Assembly: GCA_949130485.1 (NCBI GenBank)
Contig: OX422183.1
Span: 8,584,636 to 8,648,635, forward strand
Origin: Agelas oroides
Taxonomy: Eukaryota > Porifera > Demospongiae > Agelasida > Agelasidae
Direction: 5' to 3'
Length of the DNA stretch: 64,000 bases
Within the stretch, counting starts at the first letter, position 1; every line of letters starts with the position of its first letter. Position numbers and translations under genes: made by a program. Of this stretch, positions 44,023 through 55,895 are shown piece after piece. Under the pieces are notes generated by a model. The model saw only the letters and a list, made by a program, of their open reading frames with translations, did no database searches and was not told the DNA's origin.

Positions 44023-46135
44023 ATTATCAAGAAGCTTTGAAACTTGGTGAGGTGTTGGTAGCTTATGCACGAGTAATGATGGTCGGTCCAGGAGGAGTTG
44101 GCAAGAGCAGTCTTCTTAGGGGACTCATGAACCAGAGTCTACCTCAAGATGCTGAGAGTACTATCCTTGCAGACACTAAAACGGTGATGCCACAGTTTTG
44201 GGCCAAAGCAGGAGAGTCTGCTGACAGCTACTGGGCTGAAGCCACTGATGAAGATGAGATTAAAGAACTTAGTGGACTTCTTCATCTAGTACTAGCAAAA
44301 TTACATTTATCTAAAGCTGTCAACCCACAAGGATACAAACCACAAAGCGTTCAAACCATCAGTCATGAGTATGTGTCCCACATCAAAGACAACGAAGTTC
44401 GAAATATACTCAAACAGGTTGCAAAGCATCCTGCACGTTCTTTTCCCATAAGTCGGTCAGAAGTGTTGATACATGTATGGGATTGTGGTGGCCAGCCTGT
44501 CTTTCTTGATGTCCTTCCAGCCTTTCTAACATCCAAGACAATGTTTCTCCTCTTTTTTGATAGTCGCCAAAACCTACATGAGAAATGCAAGACATTGTCT
44601 TACAAAGAAGGGAAAGTAGTCCTCAAGTCTGATCTGAGTTTCACAACACTGCAGCTCCTTACTCAGTGGATGGCCAGCATTCATGCTATGTACATACGAA
44701 AGAATACGATGAAGTACACTAACCCAGAAGCAGCCACTACACCATCAGAAGATGAAACTCCAGCTACACAAGGGAGGTCAACACATACCTCTGATGCTGT
44801 CCATGGTCATAAAGGGCAAGAAAATTCTGCCAGAAACCAACACAACTGTGGGGAGGACATCATCCCAAGGTTTCCACGCATTATTCCAGTTGGTACACAT
44901 GGTGATTACCTAACAGTACAAGAAAAAGAGGAAATCCTCAGCACCCTCCTATCTAACTGTGAAGGTAAAGCATTTACTCCTCTTCTCTACAAAGGTGTCA
45001 TTGTTGACAACACCACTGCTGGCCATGGCAGACAGGGCGAAGACAAAGGTTTCAAGTACATCCGAGAAAGGGTACACCAATTTGCCTCAAAGCATCTTGC
45101 TGTTCAAACACCAGTAGCCTGGGTTATGTTTAGGAAAGTCCTTAAGAAGGTAGCAAAGGGCAATCCAATTGTCCCATACGAGCAAGCAGTTGCAGTAGGA
45201 CAAGCTTGCGGGATAGCAGAGGATGTTGTCCCCAGTGTTCTTGATTTCTACCACGAGCTAGCTGTCTTCTTGTGCTACACTCAAATTGAGAGCCTCTCTG
45301 ACAAGGTGATTGTTTATCCACAGTGGCTGATAAGGCAGCTTGGCAGGCTACTAGCTCCAAAAGGGTTGGAACAGGAAGTTTCCAACCCAATGCTTTGGAA
45401 GCCACTGCATGAGAATGGCATCCTTGTTCAAGCTTTGTATGAAGAAGTCTGGGAAGAGAGCAACTTAAAATACAATGTACAACCACAGTCACTTGTTGAT
45501 CTCCTAAACCACTTTCTTTTTGCGGCACCAATTGACCCAACTAAACTTCCAAAATTAGTTACTCCATATAAAGGTAAAAAATACTTTATTCCCACTGTTC
45601 TGAAGATCTCAATGCAGGATACTGACAGCACACATACATCCAGGGAACCTGTGAAGACATCTTCTCCTCTGCATCTCACATTTACCACACAGTATGTGCC
45701 TCCTGGCTTCTTTACTCGCCTAGCAACTACTCTGACGGGGAAACCAAAATGTGAACCACTCTTTGAGATAGGTGTCTTCCGCAACAAGATAACATTTGCC
45801 TATGACCAAATTGATGAATTTACAATCTGTGAACAGTCCTCAAGTGTACAAATCAATGTAGTTCGAATTCAACATCGCCAGCCACACAAGAATATGACAT
45901 TTGGAAATACCTGCTGTGATATCATGGAACTGATTTGGGCATGTTCTGCCACAGTTGGTCAATGGCTATACCTTCAGTAGAGGTAAAAGCAGCCTTTCTC
46001 TGTGAGCAGTGTCCAGACTTCATCACCATTCCACATGGTGCCGATACAGGTTTAAATGTCTACTGTAAAGCACGTCATCACTGCAATCTCACCAAGGAAA
46101 AACAGTACTGGCTGAAAATACCTATTACTCCAGAG
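44023..46135 (+). CDS. Roc-COR exon (frame break near its 3' end)
   Basis: The acceptor CTGCTTGCAG at 44013-44022 opens in phase 1, and the frame has no ATG before the P-loop, so N-terminal exons exist upstream. The P-loop GPGGVGKS is at 44085-44108 and the switch-II-like WDCGGQP at 44478-44498. A THGD motif near 44900 stands where NKxD is expected. A COR-like region follows from about 45100. The frame stops at TAG (45978-45980), while the frame one base back continues AIPSVEVKAAFLCEQCPDF to the donor GAG|GTTTGT at 46135. A single-base deletion between about 45930 and 45965 would explain this. Confidence 0.85.
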
Positions 46136-48577
46136 GTTTGTTGTTTGTGTAGATGTTATAGGTGTTGGTTTGCATATCACTGCTATTTGTGATACATCAG
46201 CAGTGCATAATTATTAAAGAAGTATTATGCACTCCTGATGTTTGTGATAGCATTCCAATTTCAATAGTCATTGTACATGCCTCAGACTAAATACATTACA
46301 GTGAGATAATAATCACGCGTTTCATTTCTGTAGCGTCTTGCACAGAAGGGTGACTTCGGTGATACAGAGTTGCAAGAAGTAGCTCGAGATATCCAGAGAG
46401 ATGGGAAACTAAAAGAACTAGCAGATGAACTGGAAATGGTTCCCCAGCTACAGTCACTACAACATGATGCGAATGCCTCATTAACACTACTTCATCGTTG
46501 GCATTCTGAGATACAGAATGCAGTAGAAGCTCACTCCCTCTTGGTGCACCATATCAAGTGCATTGGATTGACAGAAACATCTCACAGGTACCACTTGCAT
46601 TACAAGATATAGAGCCTAAGATGTTGAAAATGCAAGATGTGAGCCGGATCTAATATTTCGTGTCACCTTTATGTTTTTCACAGACTCTATTATCGAGAGT
46701 TTCTTTCACCCTCTAGAACAAATCTCATTGCAGTAAGTCATTGACCATTGCTTAAGAAATTTTTTGTGGTAAAGTATTTTATTATGCAAGGAGCATGTTA
46801 AGTTACTTTCTGCACAGGACGTGCTGAGGTAAATTAATCATGCAATGTTATAATTCCTCTGATACTTAATGTGAATTTGCATATGATCACCAGTTCCATA
46901 ATAGCTGAATTACCTTTACTTGCAAGATATTAGGTTTGAATATTGGGAAGTATGTTAGTTTGTGTCACTTAAGTATGCTATATAGCATACTCCATACCGG
47001 TATATGGAAAGTGCCTTAATTTATTCCTGTAGGAAAACAAGGGAGCTACAAGAGGTAGTGACCGTGGCCGTGAAATAGCTACTTCAGTTGACAATACTTC
47101 CAGAACAACCAGAGGTAGTGTTTCCCACTATGACAGTAATTCTTTAAAAGCTTTACCATTGTCTGTATATAGCACAATCTTCTGTCTAGATTAGTACTGA
47201 ACTTTACTAGAACGTTATTGTATAGAGGTATAACAGGTGCCCTATCCAGAAGGTGGTGCACAAACTCAGCATTCTCAACTAAGTGAAGGCTTCATTTTGC
47301 TACATGACTGTACACTTACACATTGTATATGAGAACTGTATATGACGCACTCTCTATCCATTCATCAGTAGGGCATGTCCCACCACATTCATATCACCAC
47401 CACCCTGAGAACTACAACCAGCTTCCTGTTGGTCCTACTCATCAACCAGCATACCATCAACCATCACACCCTGGCTGCCCTCCACCAGGGCACCGATACC
47501 CACCTCCGCATGTTTATCACTATGGACACGCAGCACCTACCCAGCTCCCACCAACTAGCAGTCCACATCATACCAGCTTCCCACCATACCAGTACACTGG
47601 AGCTCAAGTACAACAACCAAGTTATCAAGGTAACATTTGTTATACTGTATATACAGTTGTGCTTCCATGCTAAGTTTTGGGGGAAGCATAGAAATGCATT
47701 GTGCAACTAGGTGAAGGCTTCATTTTGCTACATGACTGTACACATGCAGTGTATATGAGAACTGTATATGGTGCACTCTCTATCCATTCATCAGTAGGGC
47801 ATGTCCTACCACATTCATACCACCACCACCCTGAGAACTACAACCAGCTTCCTGTTGGTCCTACTCATCAACCAGCATACCATCAACGAACATATCCTGG
47901 CTACCCTCCACCAGGACACCAATACCCACCTCAGCATGTTTGTCTTTATGGACACCCACCACCTACCCAGCTCCCACCAACTAACAGTCCACCAAATTAC
48001 CAAGGTAACATTTGTTGCTCTCAAGTTGTGCTTCCATGCTAAGTTTTGGGGGAAGCATAGAAATCCATTGTGTACAGGATTGTGGTGGTCTCTTAGCATT
48101 GAGAATGATTATACTCAACTTTGTGTTCCTTGCCTAGGAGTATGAGTGTCACATCTCCATGTTCTTATTTCTAGTATCATAGTGTTACCGCTGTGTTTCT
48201 GCTATTCCCACTAACACACCACATATAATCCAGGCACTGAACCCACTCTACCAGAACTACTGAGGTTTAGATGTACTGATGGAAGAGTAGTCAGCGTTCC
48301 TGTTGAAATAGCAACCAAGTATGTCCAGTTTGGTACCTTCCTCCTAGATGACCAAAATGGATCCACGGTCAAGATCATAGCCCACCAAAACAATAATTCT
48401 GAACACATCAACACAGAAATCCTCCAGGAATGGCTGACTGGAAGAGGCAAGAAGCCAGTGACCTGGACAACTCTTGTTGAGGTCTTACGTGACATTGAAC
48501 TCTCCACCCTCGCTGGTGATATCGAAGCTGTCAAATGTCCAGGAAGACCAAATCCCAAAAGACCAAAGTTACTGTAA
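44023..48577 (+). CDS. Roc-COR GTPase with two death-like domains (spliced, 5' partial)
   Basis: The proposed exons are 44023-46135, 46334-46587, 46684-46732, 47033-47114, 47369-47629, 47795-48004 and 48234-48577. Junction phases agree throughout (0, 2, 0, 1, 1, 1). The order is Ras-like Roc domain, COR-like region, cysteine-containing segment, death domain, short basic linker, two His/Pro/Tyr-rich modules, and a C-terminal death-like domain ending at TAA. Roco proteins are GTP-dependent dimeric signalling switches, and death domains recruit partners by homotypic contacts, so an apoptosis or innate-sensing role is plausible inference. The 5' exons are not visible. A one-base frame break near 45950 means this copy may be a pseudogene, or the assembly may hold an error. 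Confidence 0.75.
46334..46587 (+). CDS. Death-domain exon of the Roc-COR gene
   Basis: The exon starts RLAQKGDFGDTELQEVARDI and continues KLKELADELEMVPQLQSLQH, with later LLHRWHSEIQ and ending LTETSH. The L-x3-A pattern, (W/L)KxLA core and acidic helix are those of the C-terminal death domain found in sponge and cnidarian Roco-type proteins. The usual central Trp is Leu here. It enters at phase 0 and exits at phase 2. Confidence 0.75.
46684..47114 (+). CDS. Two small linker exons of the Roc-COR gene
   Basis: 46684-46732 (LYYREFLSPSRTNLIA, donor GCA|GTAAGT) and 47033-47114 (ENKGATRGSDRGREIATSVD then NTSRTTR, donor AGAG|GTAGTG) keep frame. An optional exon at about 47238-47283 (VPYPEGGAQTQHSQL) has a good coding look. 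It needs a phase-0 entry, so it could replace rather than follow 47033-47114. Confidence 0.55.
47369..47629 (+). CDS. His/Pro/Tyr-rich module exon a
   Basis: Acceptor ATCCATTCATCAG and donor CAAG|GTAACA bound exactly 87 codons, symmetric phase 1-1. Content includes GHVPPHSYHHHPENYNQLPV, YPPPHVYHYGHAAPTQLPPT and TSFPPYQYTGAQVQQPSYQ. It is probably a disordered low-complexity linker. It is the parent or sister of exon b. Confidence 0.7.
47795..48004 (+). CDS. His/Pro/Tyr-rich module exon b
   Basis: The exon is 70 codons, symmetric phase 1-1, from a tandem duplication that also copied about 90 bp of upstream intron (GAAGGCTTCATTTTGCTACA at 47285 and 47711). Relative to exon a it lacks the PHHTSFPPYQYTGAQVQQ segment. 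Confidence 0.7.
48234..48577 (+). CDS. C-terminal death-like domain exon
   Basis: The acceptor is ATAATCCAG. It encodes GTEPTLPELLRFRCTDGRVV, then a helical domain containing YVQFGTFLLDDQNGSTVKII, LQEWLTGRGKKPVTWTTLVE and VLRDIELSTLAGDIEAVKC, then a basic tail PKRPKLL and TAA (48575-48577). The L-x-EWLxGxGxxPVTWxxLVxVLRDIxLxxLAxDI pattern is typical of death domains at the ends of sponge multidomain proteins. Confidence 0.8.
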
Positions 48578-48585
48578 AGTTTAAC

Positions 48586-49315
48586 GGGTGTCTCTAATCG
48601 CTGGAATGGAATATGGAATGGAACGGTGGAATGGAATATGGAATGGAACGGTGGAATGGAAAATGGAATGGAACGGTGAATATACATAGTTACAGCTAAC
48701 TCGTGTAGCTGGCGCTGTTGTTCAAGGTTGAGCTAGCTACTGCTCTTATCTCACCGCAGAGGCTGTATGAGCAAGTTCAGTGCATGTTGGCAGCATTCTT
48801 CCTTGTCTGGTATCATGGTCAGAACTCAGAGTCAGTACCATACATAGGAGCCATGCTTACTACTGTAAAGGAAGGCTGCTACTAAGGTTGTGTGACCGAG
48901 GATTGAGGTGCACAGACAAGACCGAAGCGAAGAGACTGAGGATCGAGCACTAATTTCTGCCATCAAGCACATTCAAGTTTGTCTACGAAGACTATAACTA
49001 TAGCCTTGTGAAGCCAGACCCTTGTTTTTCGTTCGGGAGTAAGGCTTGCAAGACTACAAATTGTAACAAAGTATCTGATGATGAGCCAGCAATGGTACCA
49101 TGCTAGGATAATGAAGCATGACGGTGGGCAATGCCGTACTTGTTCATAAAGCTTCTGCAGTGAGATAACAGCCCTGGAGATACACTAGGTAGTTCAACCT
49201 AGACTGAGCAGCATCAGTTACACGAGTTAGCTGTAACTGTGTATGTTCACTGTTCCATTCCATTTTCCATTCCATCGTTCCGTTCCATATTCCAGTCCAG
49301 CGAATAGAGACGCCC
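48586..49315. mobile_element. MULE-like element, GGGTGTCTCTAATCGC ends
   Basis: The terminal repeats are about 150 bp: GGGTGTCTCTAATCGCTGGA with GGAATGGAATATGGAATGG repeats at the left, and the complement ending GCGAATAGAGACGCCC at the right. The 9-bp duplication is AAGTTTAAC (48577-48585, 49317-49325). The paralogous flank at 57161 (GCAATGTTTAACCTCTTG) is uninterrupted. It inserted 8 bp after the stop codon of the Roc-COR gene, so it lies in the 3' UTR or just beyond. There is no transposase. Confidence 0.88.
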
Positions 49316-49325
49316 AAAGTTTAAC

Positions 49326-51455
49326 CTCTTGTTATTTTTTCTTGTAGTTTACTTGACATTGTACAGCTTTTTGCATACTTATTATTATGGGAGCTTTTTC
49401 CACAAGTTTGTTCTCTCCAATATTTATGGGTCTGTGTGAAGTTGTTGTAGACCTATAGTCAGTTGTTGAATGTGTAAAAGTATATTATGTTTTGCTCTCT
49501 ATGGTCTGTTATGTTTTATATCACGTTATAAAGTTACTATGCCAGCAATGTCACCCAAGAAAGCCATTTTTTAATACACTGAAAGTGAGTGGAAAACCAT
49601 GGTAGCCAACACTTTCATGTACGGCACTGTTTCTGTCCTTGAAAAAGCAAAGATGAAGCTTAGAAGCTATAGTGGAGAAGACCTATATGTACGTGCAGAG
49701 CGACTGATCGGGATACTAGCTTGATTGAACTGCTTCATCTGCTTGCAATATATGCATGAGACTTTCAGAAATGCATGTTTATAAATTACCAATGACACAG
49801 AGGAGGCACTGCAATAATCATCAGTACATTTCCTTATATGGAGTGATTTTTATTTTCAACCCAGAGGATTAAAATGGTAGAGTGAAGAATGCTTCCATAC
49901 ATTACATTGACTACACTGAGCATGATTGAGCCAGTGTGTATAGTTACACAAGAGTATCTGCAGCAGTACAGCAATTACAGTTGGTATCTTATAATTGTGA
50001 GATAGCAGTAAGAATAACAGTTCCTAAATGCAGGATACCATAATATGTATTTCCCGATCAGATTTATGCTGTAGCTACTATTTGTTTCTTTGTATAATGG
50101 CTACAATTCAAGGGTGGAGTCTATTTGAGGGTGGCATTTATTCATTTCCTGACTACACTCCATAGGGGTTGTGCAACACCATCCTGGGTAGTAGCTAACA
50201 CCGTTTAGGTGTTCTCATAATCCTGGGGTAACACTCTTCAGATTGCTACCCTGCACCATGGGTAACACAATTTGCATGTGAGCTACTGCTGACTATTGTT
50301 TACAGTACAATACACTTGATACAATATGCAGAGTGGATAGGTGGGTGATAGGAGCCCAAACGCTTCTGGTTTGCGTATTTTGTGCATCATTACATTTGAA
50401 GCACTGCATCACTGCATGCAGTTTCATTAGTGGGGCTAATGCACATCTCATGAAACATTAGTTATTGATGTGCCTATATGAATCACGCATGAGTCCTGCC
50501 CTGGGAAGATTGGTGATGCAGCACTTTGAGCATGGCCCGGGAACTGTGCTTGAAAATACACAATGGAACGGTATTTTGTTTCTATCCGGGACTGCCACAG
50601 TTCTTTTCAGATTGCTTGCAACAAACTAGACATGAAAAGCTGGCAGATCGGTTTGGGCTACGTCACACATATTTTGCCATCATGCACAAGCACATCTAGG
50701 TCTGCCTTTTCATTAAGGGTGATGTGGTTCACTGATTGTTCATGCAACAACATGCAGCTGTAAAAACTCTAGATTTTATTTCTCACCTGACTATATGCAT
50801 GCAGGCATGATGGTGGTTCTGATGGGTCGGGCAGGCCAGGGTGAAAACTGTGTCACCATGACAACCAGTACCACACCATGCAAAAGATACTGGAAGAACA
50901 GCTCCGACATTCCCTATCCCTCACTTATGTCATTCCAGAGCATGTTGATATATCAGGCAAATATTATGTAACATCATTGGTGGATGGTATTGTATATAGG
51001 GTCATTGCTATGTAGTAATATTTAGAACTCATTCAGACTGACAGAATTATAGCAGAGAATGTTTCATTTCAAGAACTGTTGTTAGCTACTTAGTTGGCAC
51101 AACTTAAGCAGCTGACGAAATTCTCACACTGAAATATTCTGTTGTAAGACTGTCCACAATGCCTATACTTTATTGACGTCTGAAGCTCTGACATATTACA
51201 AGTTTGATCATAAAGTCCATCCAAACTTTGATGATTGTACTTTTGATGAGAAATAAAAGCATTTCTTGAAAATCATTGAAGAACAGTCTTCATGAAACCA
51301 ACATGGAAATTTTTTAGTCAGTACATTTTTCATGATTATTCTACATAGCTACATTTCTCTGCACCTTGCCATACAAAGTAGTAACTGGAATTTGAGATTG
51401 GCAGCCATGAAATGAATGGCAGCACTTTTTACAGCCTCTGACAGAAACAACCACC
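49326..51455. repeat. Downstream flank, copy 1 of the segmental duplication
   Basis: It aligns with 57163-59710 (for example GACATTGTACAGCTTTT, CAATGTCACCCAAGAAAG, GACCTATATGTACGTGC, TGCAGTTTCATTA, CAGAGAATGTTTCATTTCAA). No coding is supported. Confidence 0.85.
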
Positions 51456-53190
51456 ATGGATCAACAGTTAATACCACAGCATACTGCCGACATACTCACC
51501 ATCCCACAGGAAGTTCTTGATCTTCTTTGCAATGGAGGATTCACAGTGAGCATAATGGGACGGGCATGCCACTCCATCAGTATTGATGAAGCTTACGAAA
51601 TGTGCATTAACAGAGACTGTAAGGAGTTCTTCACAAAACCATCTAGAGAGCACATCAACCGTGTTGTAAGATTTTTGCCAGTGCGAGCAAAGGTAATGTA
51701 AAATATTGAATCCCAAATATTTCCTGAAAGAAACCGAAGTCAGATAATCAGATGATTACAACCATCTATACCACTGATGTGGGAACCAAAAAACTGGATG
51801 TGAATAAGTGGAAGAACAATGTCTAACAATGGAAAGTGGAGACAACTCCCTCCATCATCTTTTCAACTCTATAAAACCAACTCCTGAGCAAATACAAGAC
51901 CTCATGAACTTCAGGCAAATGGAGTCCACGCAGTACTACACATTGTCAAACCCCAGTGTCAGATCACAAGAGTTTGCTGACTTTTATTCAGTAAAAGAAA
52001 GGAAGAAATCGAGAGAGAAAGGAAACTACAAATAGAGTGTTGGAAGAAGTGAGTATATATAGAATTTGCATGTAGCACTGGGACACAACTATAAGTCATG
52101 CATGTGAGCAGTGCATAGAACTGCCACAAGCACTTGCAACATGTGATGGCCATCCCAATAAAGGCTCAAAAGCAAATGCAACAACAGTGTATGTTAAATG
52201 ACATGAAAGCACAACCTCTTAGAACATCATTTCCACCAGGGTGGGTGCCCTCAACCGTAATTAGCGAGGCAATGCTTCTTATCAACATTTCCCAATGGTG
52301 TGTTCACACAAACATGGGTGAATATGCTGACTTCTTTCTCAAGCAGTACATTCTACCAGACTACCACACTTCAGAAATGGGACAACAGAAGTACACCTAC
52401 CCTGAATGTCAAGTTCACAGTTCTAAATATTTTGAAAGAATCACTGAGACTCAAGCAATCCTACTCTAGTTGATCACTACTGTGATAATTTCAAGACATG
52501 CAGACATGCTCATCCCAACAAGGTGGAGACTAGGATGTAGAATGTGAGTACAAAAGAGATCTAGTTTGTTTTCTCTCGGTAGATCATTTACAACCAAACC
52601 AACGGTTTATGACAGCTGGAGGATTTGATGGTACCCTACCGGTTGGAGTGAGCAGATCAGCCGAGAGATGGAGATCCTTGTCCGAGAGAAAGGTGAGGTG
52701 GAGCCAGTGACCTGGTGGTAACAGACTGCTGACCTCCTTGATCTCGAGCACACTGATCTATACTTGCACAGGAGTGAACTCTTTCAAGATGTTCATGGCG
52801 TACAAGGATTGGCTCATGATCAGGGATGATGAGGTGGGCATGTTTGGTTCCACCCTCTAGGTCGCTTCCATTTCCCCCCTCTCTTCTTCCCTCCCCACAC
52901 ACCCTCACACACCACCCTCAAGATGTACCATGTGTTCACTCGCTGCAAGGAGCTGGGGGCACTGGCCCAGGTTCATGGTGAGAATGGTACAGAACCATGC
53001 TATGTTTACAGAATTCAATGCACATCCTCAGCCTGACAGCCATGCACTTAATGTGCAATGTTGAAGAGACTGACTTTAGGATTTGGCTGCATGTGTTGAA
53101 TTCTGCTGGTGACAAGAAACTGGTATTAAGTCCGGACGCATGCAGATGTCATACGCTTGCCACACATTGTGGGAAGAAATGATGTCAATT
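51456..53190 (+). pseudogene. Decayed transposon-type gene, family not named
   Basis: An ATG in strong context (CCACCATGG) opens a frame with LTIPQEVLDLLCNGGFTVSI, MGRACHSISIDEAYEMCINR and DCKEFFTKPSREHINRVV. After stops it resumes: DLMNFRQMESTQYYTLSNPS (51890-51950), FPPGWVPSTVISEAMLLINI, HTNMGEYADFFLKQYILPDY and YPECQVHSSKYFERI (52225-52445). Finally MCNVEETDFRIWLHVLNSAG and DKKLVLSPDAC appear (53050-53130). I recall this motif order (SIxxDEAHEM, PGWVPxTVIxDAMxLIN, EEADTRxWLH, KLVLSPDTDVYH) from multi-copy genes in sponge genomes. The function is unknown to me. Many stops and frame changes show it is dead. Confidence 0.55.
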
Positions 53191-53199
53191 CAATTGTAA

Positions 53200-53330
53200 G
53201 GAGCTGTAAGTTCTACAATTCCCGAGTCACTGACTCCATTAGCCATGCAAACTCTTTATGTATGCACTGGTTGTAATTTTTCAGAAAAAGGTTGTGGGTG
53301 TAATACCGGATGCATGACAGCTTGCTGTTA
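53200..53330. repeat. End of segmental duplication copy 1
   Basis: 53213-53310 (GAGTCACTGACTCCATTAGC, TTCAGAAAAAGGTTGTGGGT) matches 60661-60755. Confidence 0.9.
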
Positions 53331-53845
53331 ATGTAAGAGAGTGGTAATCACTTGTGGCCAAGGCTGTGTTTGATTGCACACCCAACTCAAGATATTGTAA
53401 TAGACCTATCTTGAGTTGTGCTTGCTTGCACATAGCTAGCTGAGACATTGAACCATGAGAGTGATGTGCTTGCTTACACATAGCTAGCTGAGACATTGAA
53501 CCATGATACAGAATTGGAAGGAGAAGTAGATGAGATGATGTATAAGATGTGGTTGGTTATTTGTGAATGTGCTGACTTGGACTACTGCAGCAGTAGTGAA
53601 CTCGCAGTGATGATGTAGACTTTGTGCGACATTGTTTCACCAACAAAGCATGCAAATATTATTGTTTCATGGTTAACGATTAACGTAGATATGGCTCACT
53701 ATCTATGCAAATTACAAAGCACCTCCTGAAGATGAGCTAGTTACAGTACCAGCATGTTGGCAACACTGTTCCATTTCCTATCCCAGTCATCCCAGAGACC
53801 TAGGACCTATAGAGCAGCACAAGGATGTTCTTTTGGGTATGTGGT
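53331..53845. other. Non-coding; short direct repeat
   Basis: GCTTGCWYACATAGCTAGCT followed by GAGACATTGAACCATGA occurs at about 53424 and 53471. It is otherwise featureless, up to the histone 3' region. Confidence 0.5.
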
Positions 53846-53861
53846 GGCTTTTAAAAAAGCC
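53846..53861 (-). terminator. Histone mRNA 3' stem-loop
   Basis: On the minus strand GGCTTTTTTAAAAGCC forms a 6-bp stem with a four-base TTTA loop, 24 bp after the H4 stop. A purine-rich CAAAAGAACA follows about 10 bp downstream, as expected for the U7-binding element. This predicts a non-polyadenylated, replication-dependent mRNA. Confidence 0.9.
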
Positions 53862-53885
53862 GTGTGGAGAAAGAAAAGGTGCCGT

Positions 53886-54272
<387 letters not shown>

Positions 54273-54304
54273 TCAAAATTTGGCGCTTTTTTTTTATCGG
54301 ACCC

Positions 54305-54880
54305 GATCGTACTCCAAATCTGTATGGGGTGTCACCAACAGTGTGGAGATCATCACAAAGTACATGGAAAGGGCTTCAAGTTCTGTCACAATAGCATAAT
54401 CTGACGGGAAGATATGGGCTCCTATTTACCACATATTTTGATATTGTACAAACATAGTTGACTTCAAAGCTGTATAGCTCCAAATTTGTATGGGATGTCA
54501 CCAACAATATGGATATCATCAAAATGTATATAGAATGTGCATCATTTTGGTGTGAGTCCCATCACCACAGTCTTCTTTGTTGAGGAGATATGGGTGATTG
54601 AATTTTATCCAGATTTACATCTTTCACAATTATAGTCAACTTCAAAGCTGGATTACTCCAAATCTGTATGGGGTGTCACCAACAATGTGGAGATCATCAG
54701 AAAGTACATGGAAAGGGCTTCATTTTGGTACAAGTTCTGTCACAATAGCATGATCTGACCGGAAGATATGAGCTCCTAAATTGTAGCCTATTTTCACATT
54801 TCCCAAATCTTGTTAACTTTCAAAGCTCTGTAGCTCCAAAACCAATGGGGGTGTCACCCCAACAAATGCACATCACTGGA
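54305..54880. repeat. Tandem repeat of about 170-180 bp, 4 units
   Basis: TCCAAATCTGTATGGGGTGT and AGAAAGTACATGGAAAGGGC recur at about 54312, 54480, 54657 and (diverged) 54833. Each unit also holds TTCAAAGCTSTRTAGCTCC. The units are diverged, so the array is old. It is non-coding. Confidence 0.85.
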
Positions 54881-55895
54881 ATCAGCCGTCTTTCTACTTT
54901 CATCCAACGCAAGTCCGAGCTTCATAGCCCGTTGCGTTATGGAGCTACAACTGTTCTAAATTACCGTCCTCCGGGTCATGTTAATCACGCTCCGGGTTTA
55001 ACTCGCTCTTGCTGCGAGGTTTTGACTCCCCAGCGCCACAGATACACAGGAGCAGTAGGGTCCCATCTCAACTATCCGCGAACCGAGTATGATGCTCCTA
55101 CAGGTTTTAGTTCCCGCGACAGGACAGGTACAAAAACGCACTTCGAGAGCTGTCGCCACGCTGATCTTGCAATGTTTACTAACCATACGTGACACGGAGT
55201 TCCGTACACGTCCGTAAGCGTGTCCAACCTCCTCTGTTACTCTACAAACCAAAGCATAAACTTTCAACTAAAGTAACACAATAATTAGGATGCAGTCAGT
55301 CTAGTCATGGCCAGACTGTGACGTAATGGGGAGTGACGTTATGTTATGGGATAACCACATAATTATATTCATGTACACAGCTAGGTCAACCCAAATAGTG
55401 TGAACCATCTACGGTGTATTTTGGCCTTGTGACATAATGTCCTCCTATAATGTCATGCATGGCCATCATTCGTCTTCGTAGCACATATCTAATGCTCAAC
55501 ACAGTCTACTCTCCCTCTCAGGCTTCCTATATATTCAGCCTGTAAAGAAGTTTACCACATAATTACATTCATTTTCGGTTCACATTTTGCAAGGTCATGC
55601 AAACAGCTGTATTGAGCTGAGGGACATACTGTCCCAGCCTGTCTTTTTAACCCAGGAACAAAGAGCCGAATTAATTGCAACTCTTTCTTTAGAAAATTCT
55701 AGACATTTGCTCAGCTTGTAGCCATTGAGCTAGCTAACACCCCACGGGTTCCAGAATCACTGACCGCAGAAAAACGAACTTTCGTCTATTTAGCGAAAAT
55801 CTGTACCCGCAAAAATTACCAACCATTAGGTATGGGGTAGTCTTGTTTCCAGATGTAACTGATTAAGACAAAAATAGCTGTACATAAAGCAAGTC
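54881..55895. other. Non-coding; nothing recognised
   Basis: A plus frame at 54845-55192 has no motif. TTTTCATCGTGGGT-like MITE ends were not found. ACCACATAATTAYATTCAT occurs at 55350 and 55556. Confidence 0.35.
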
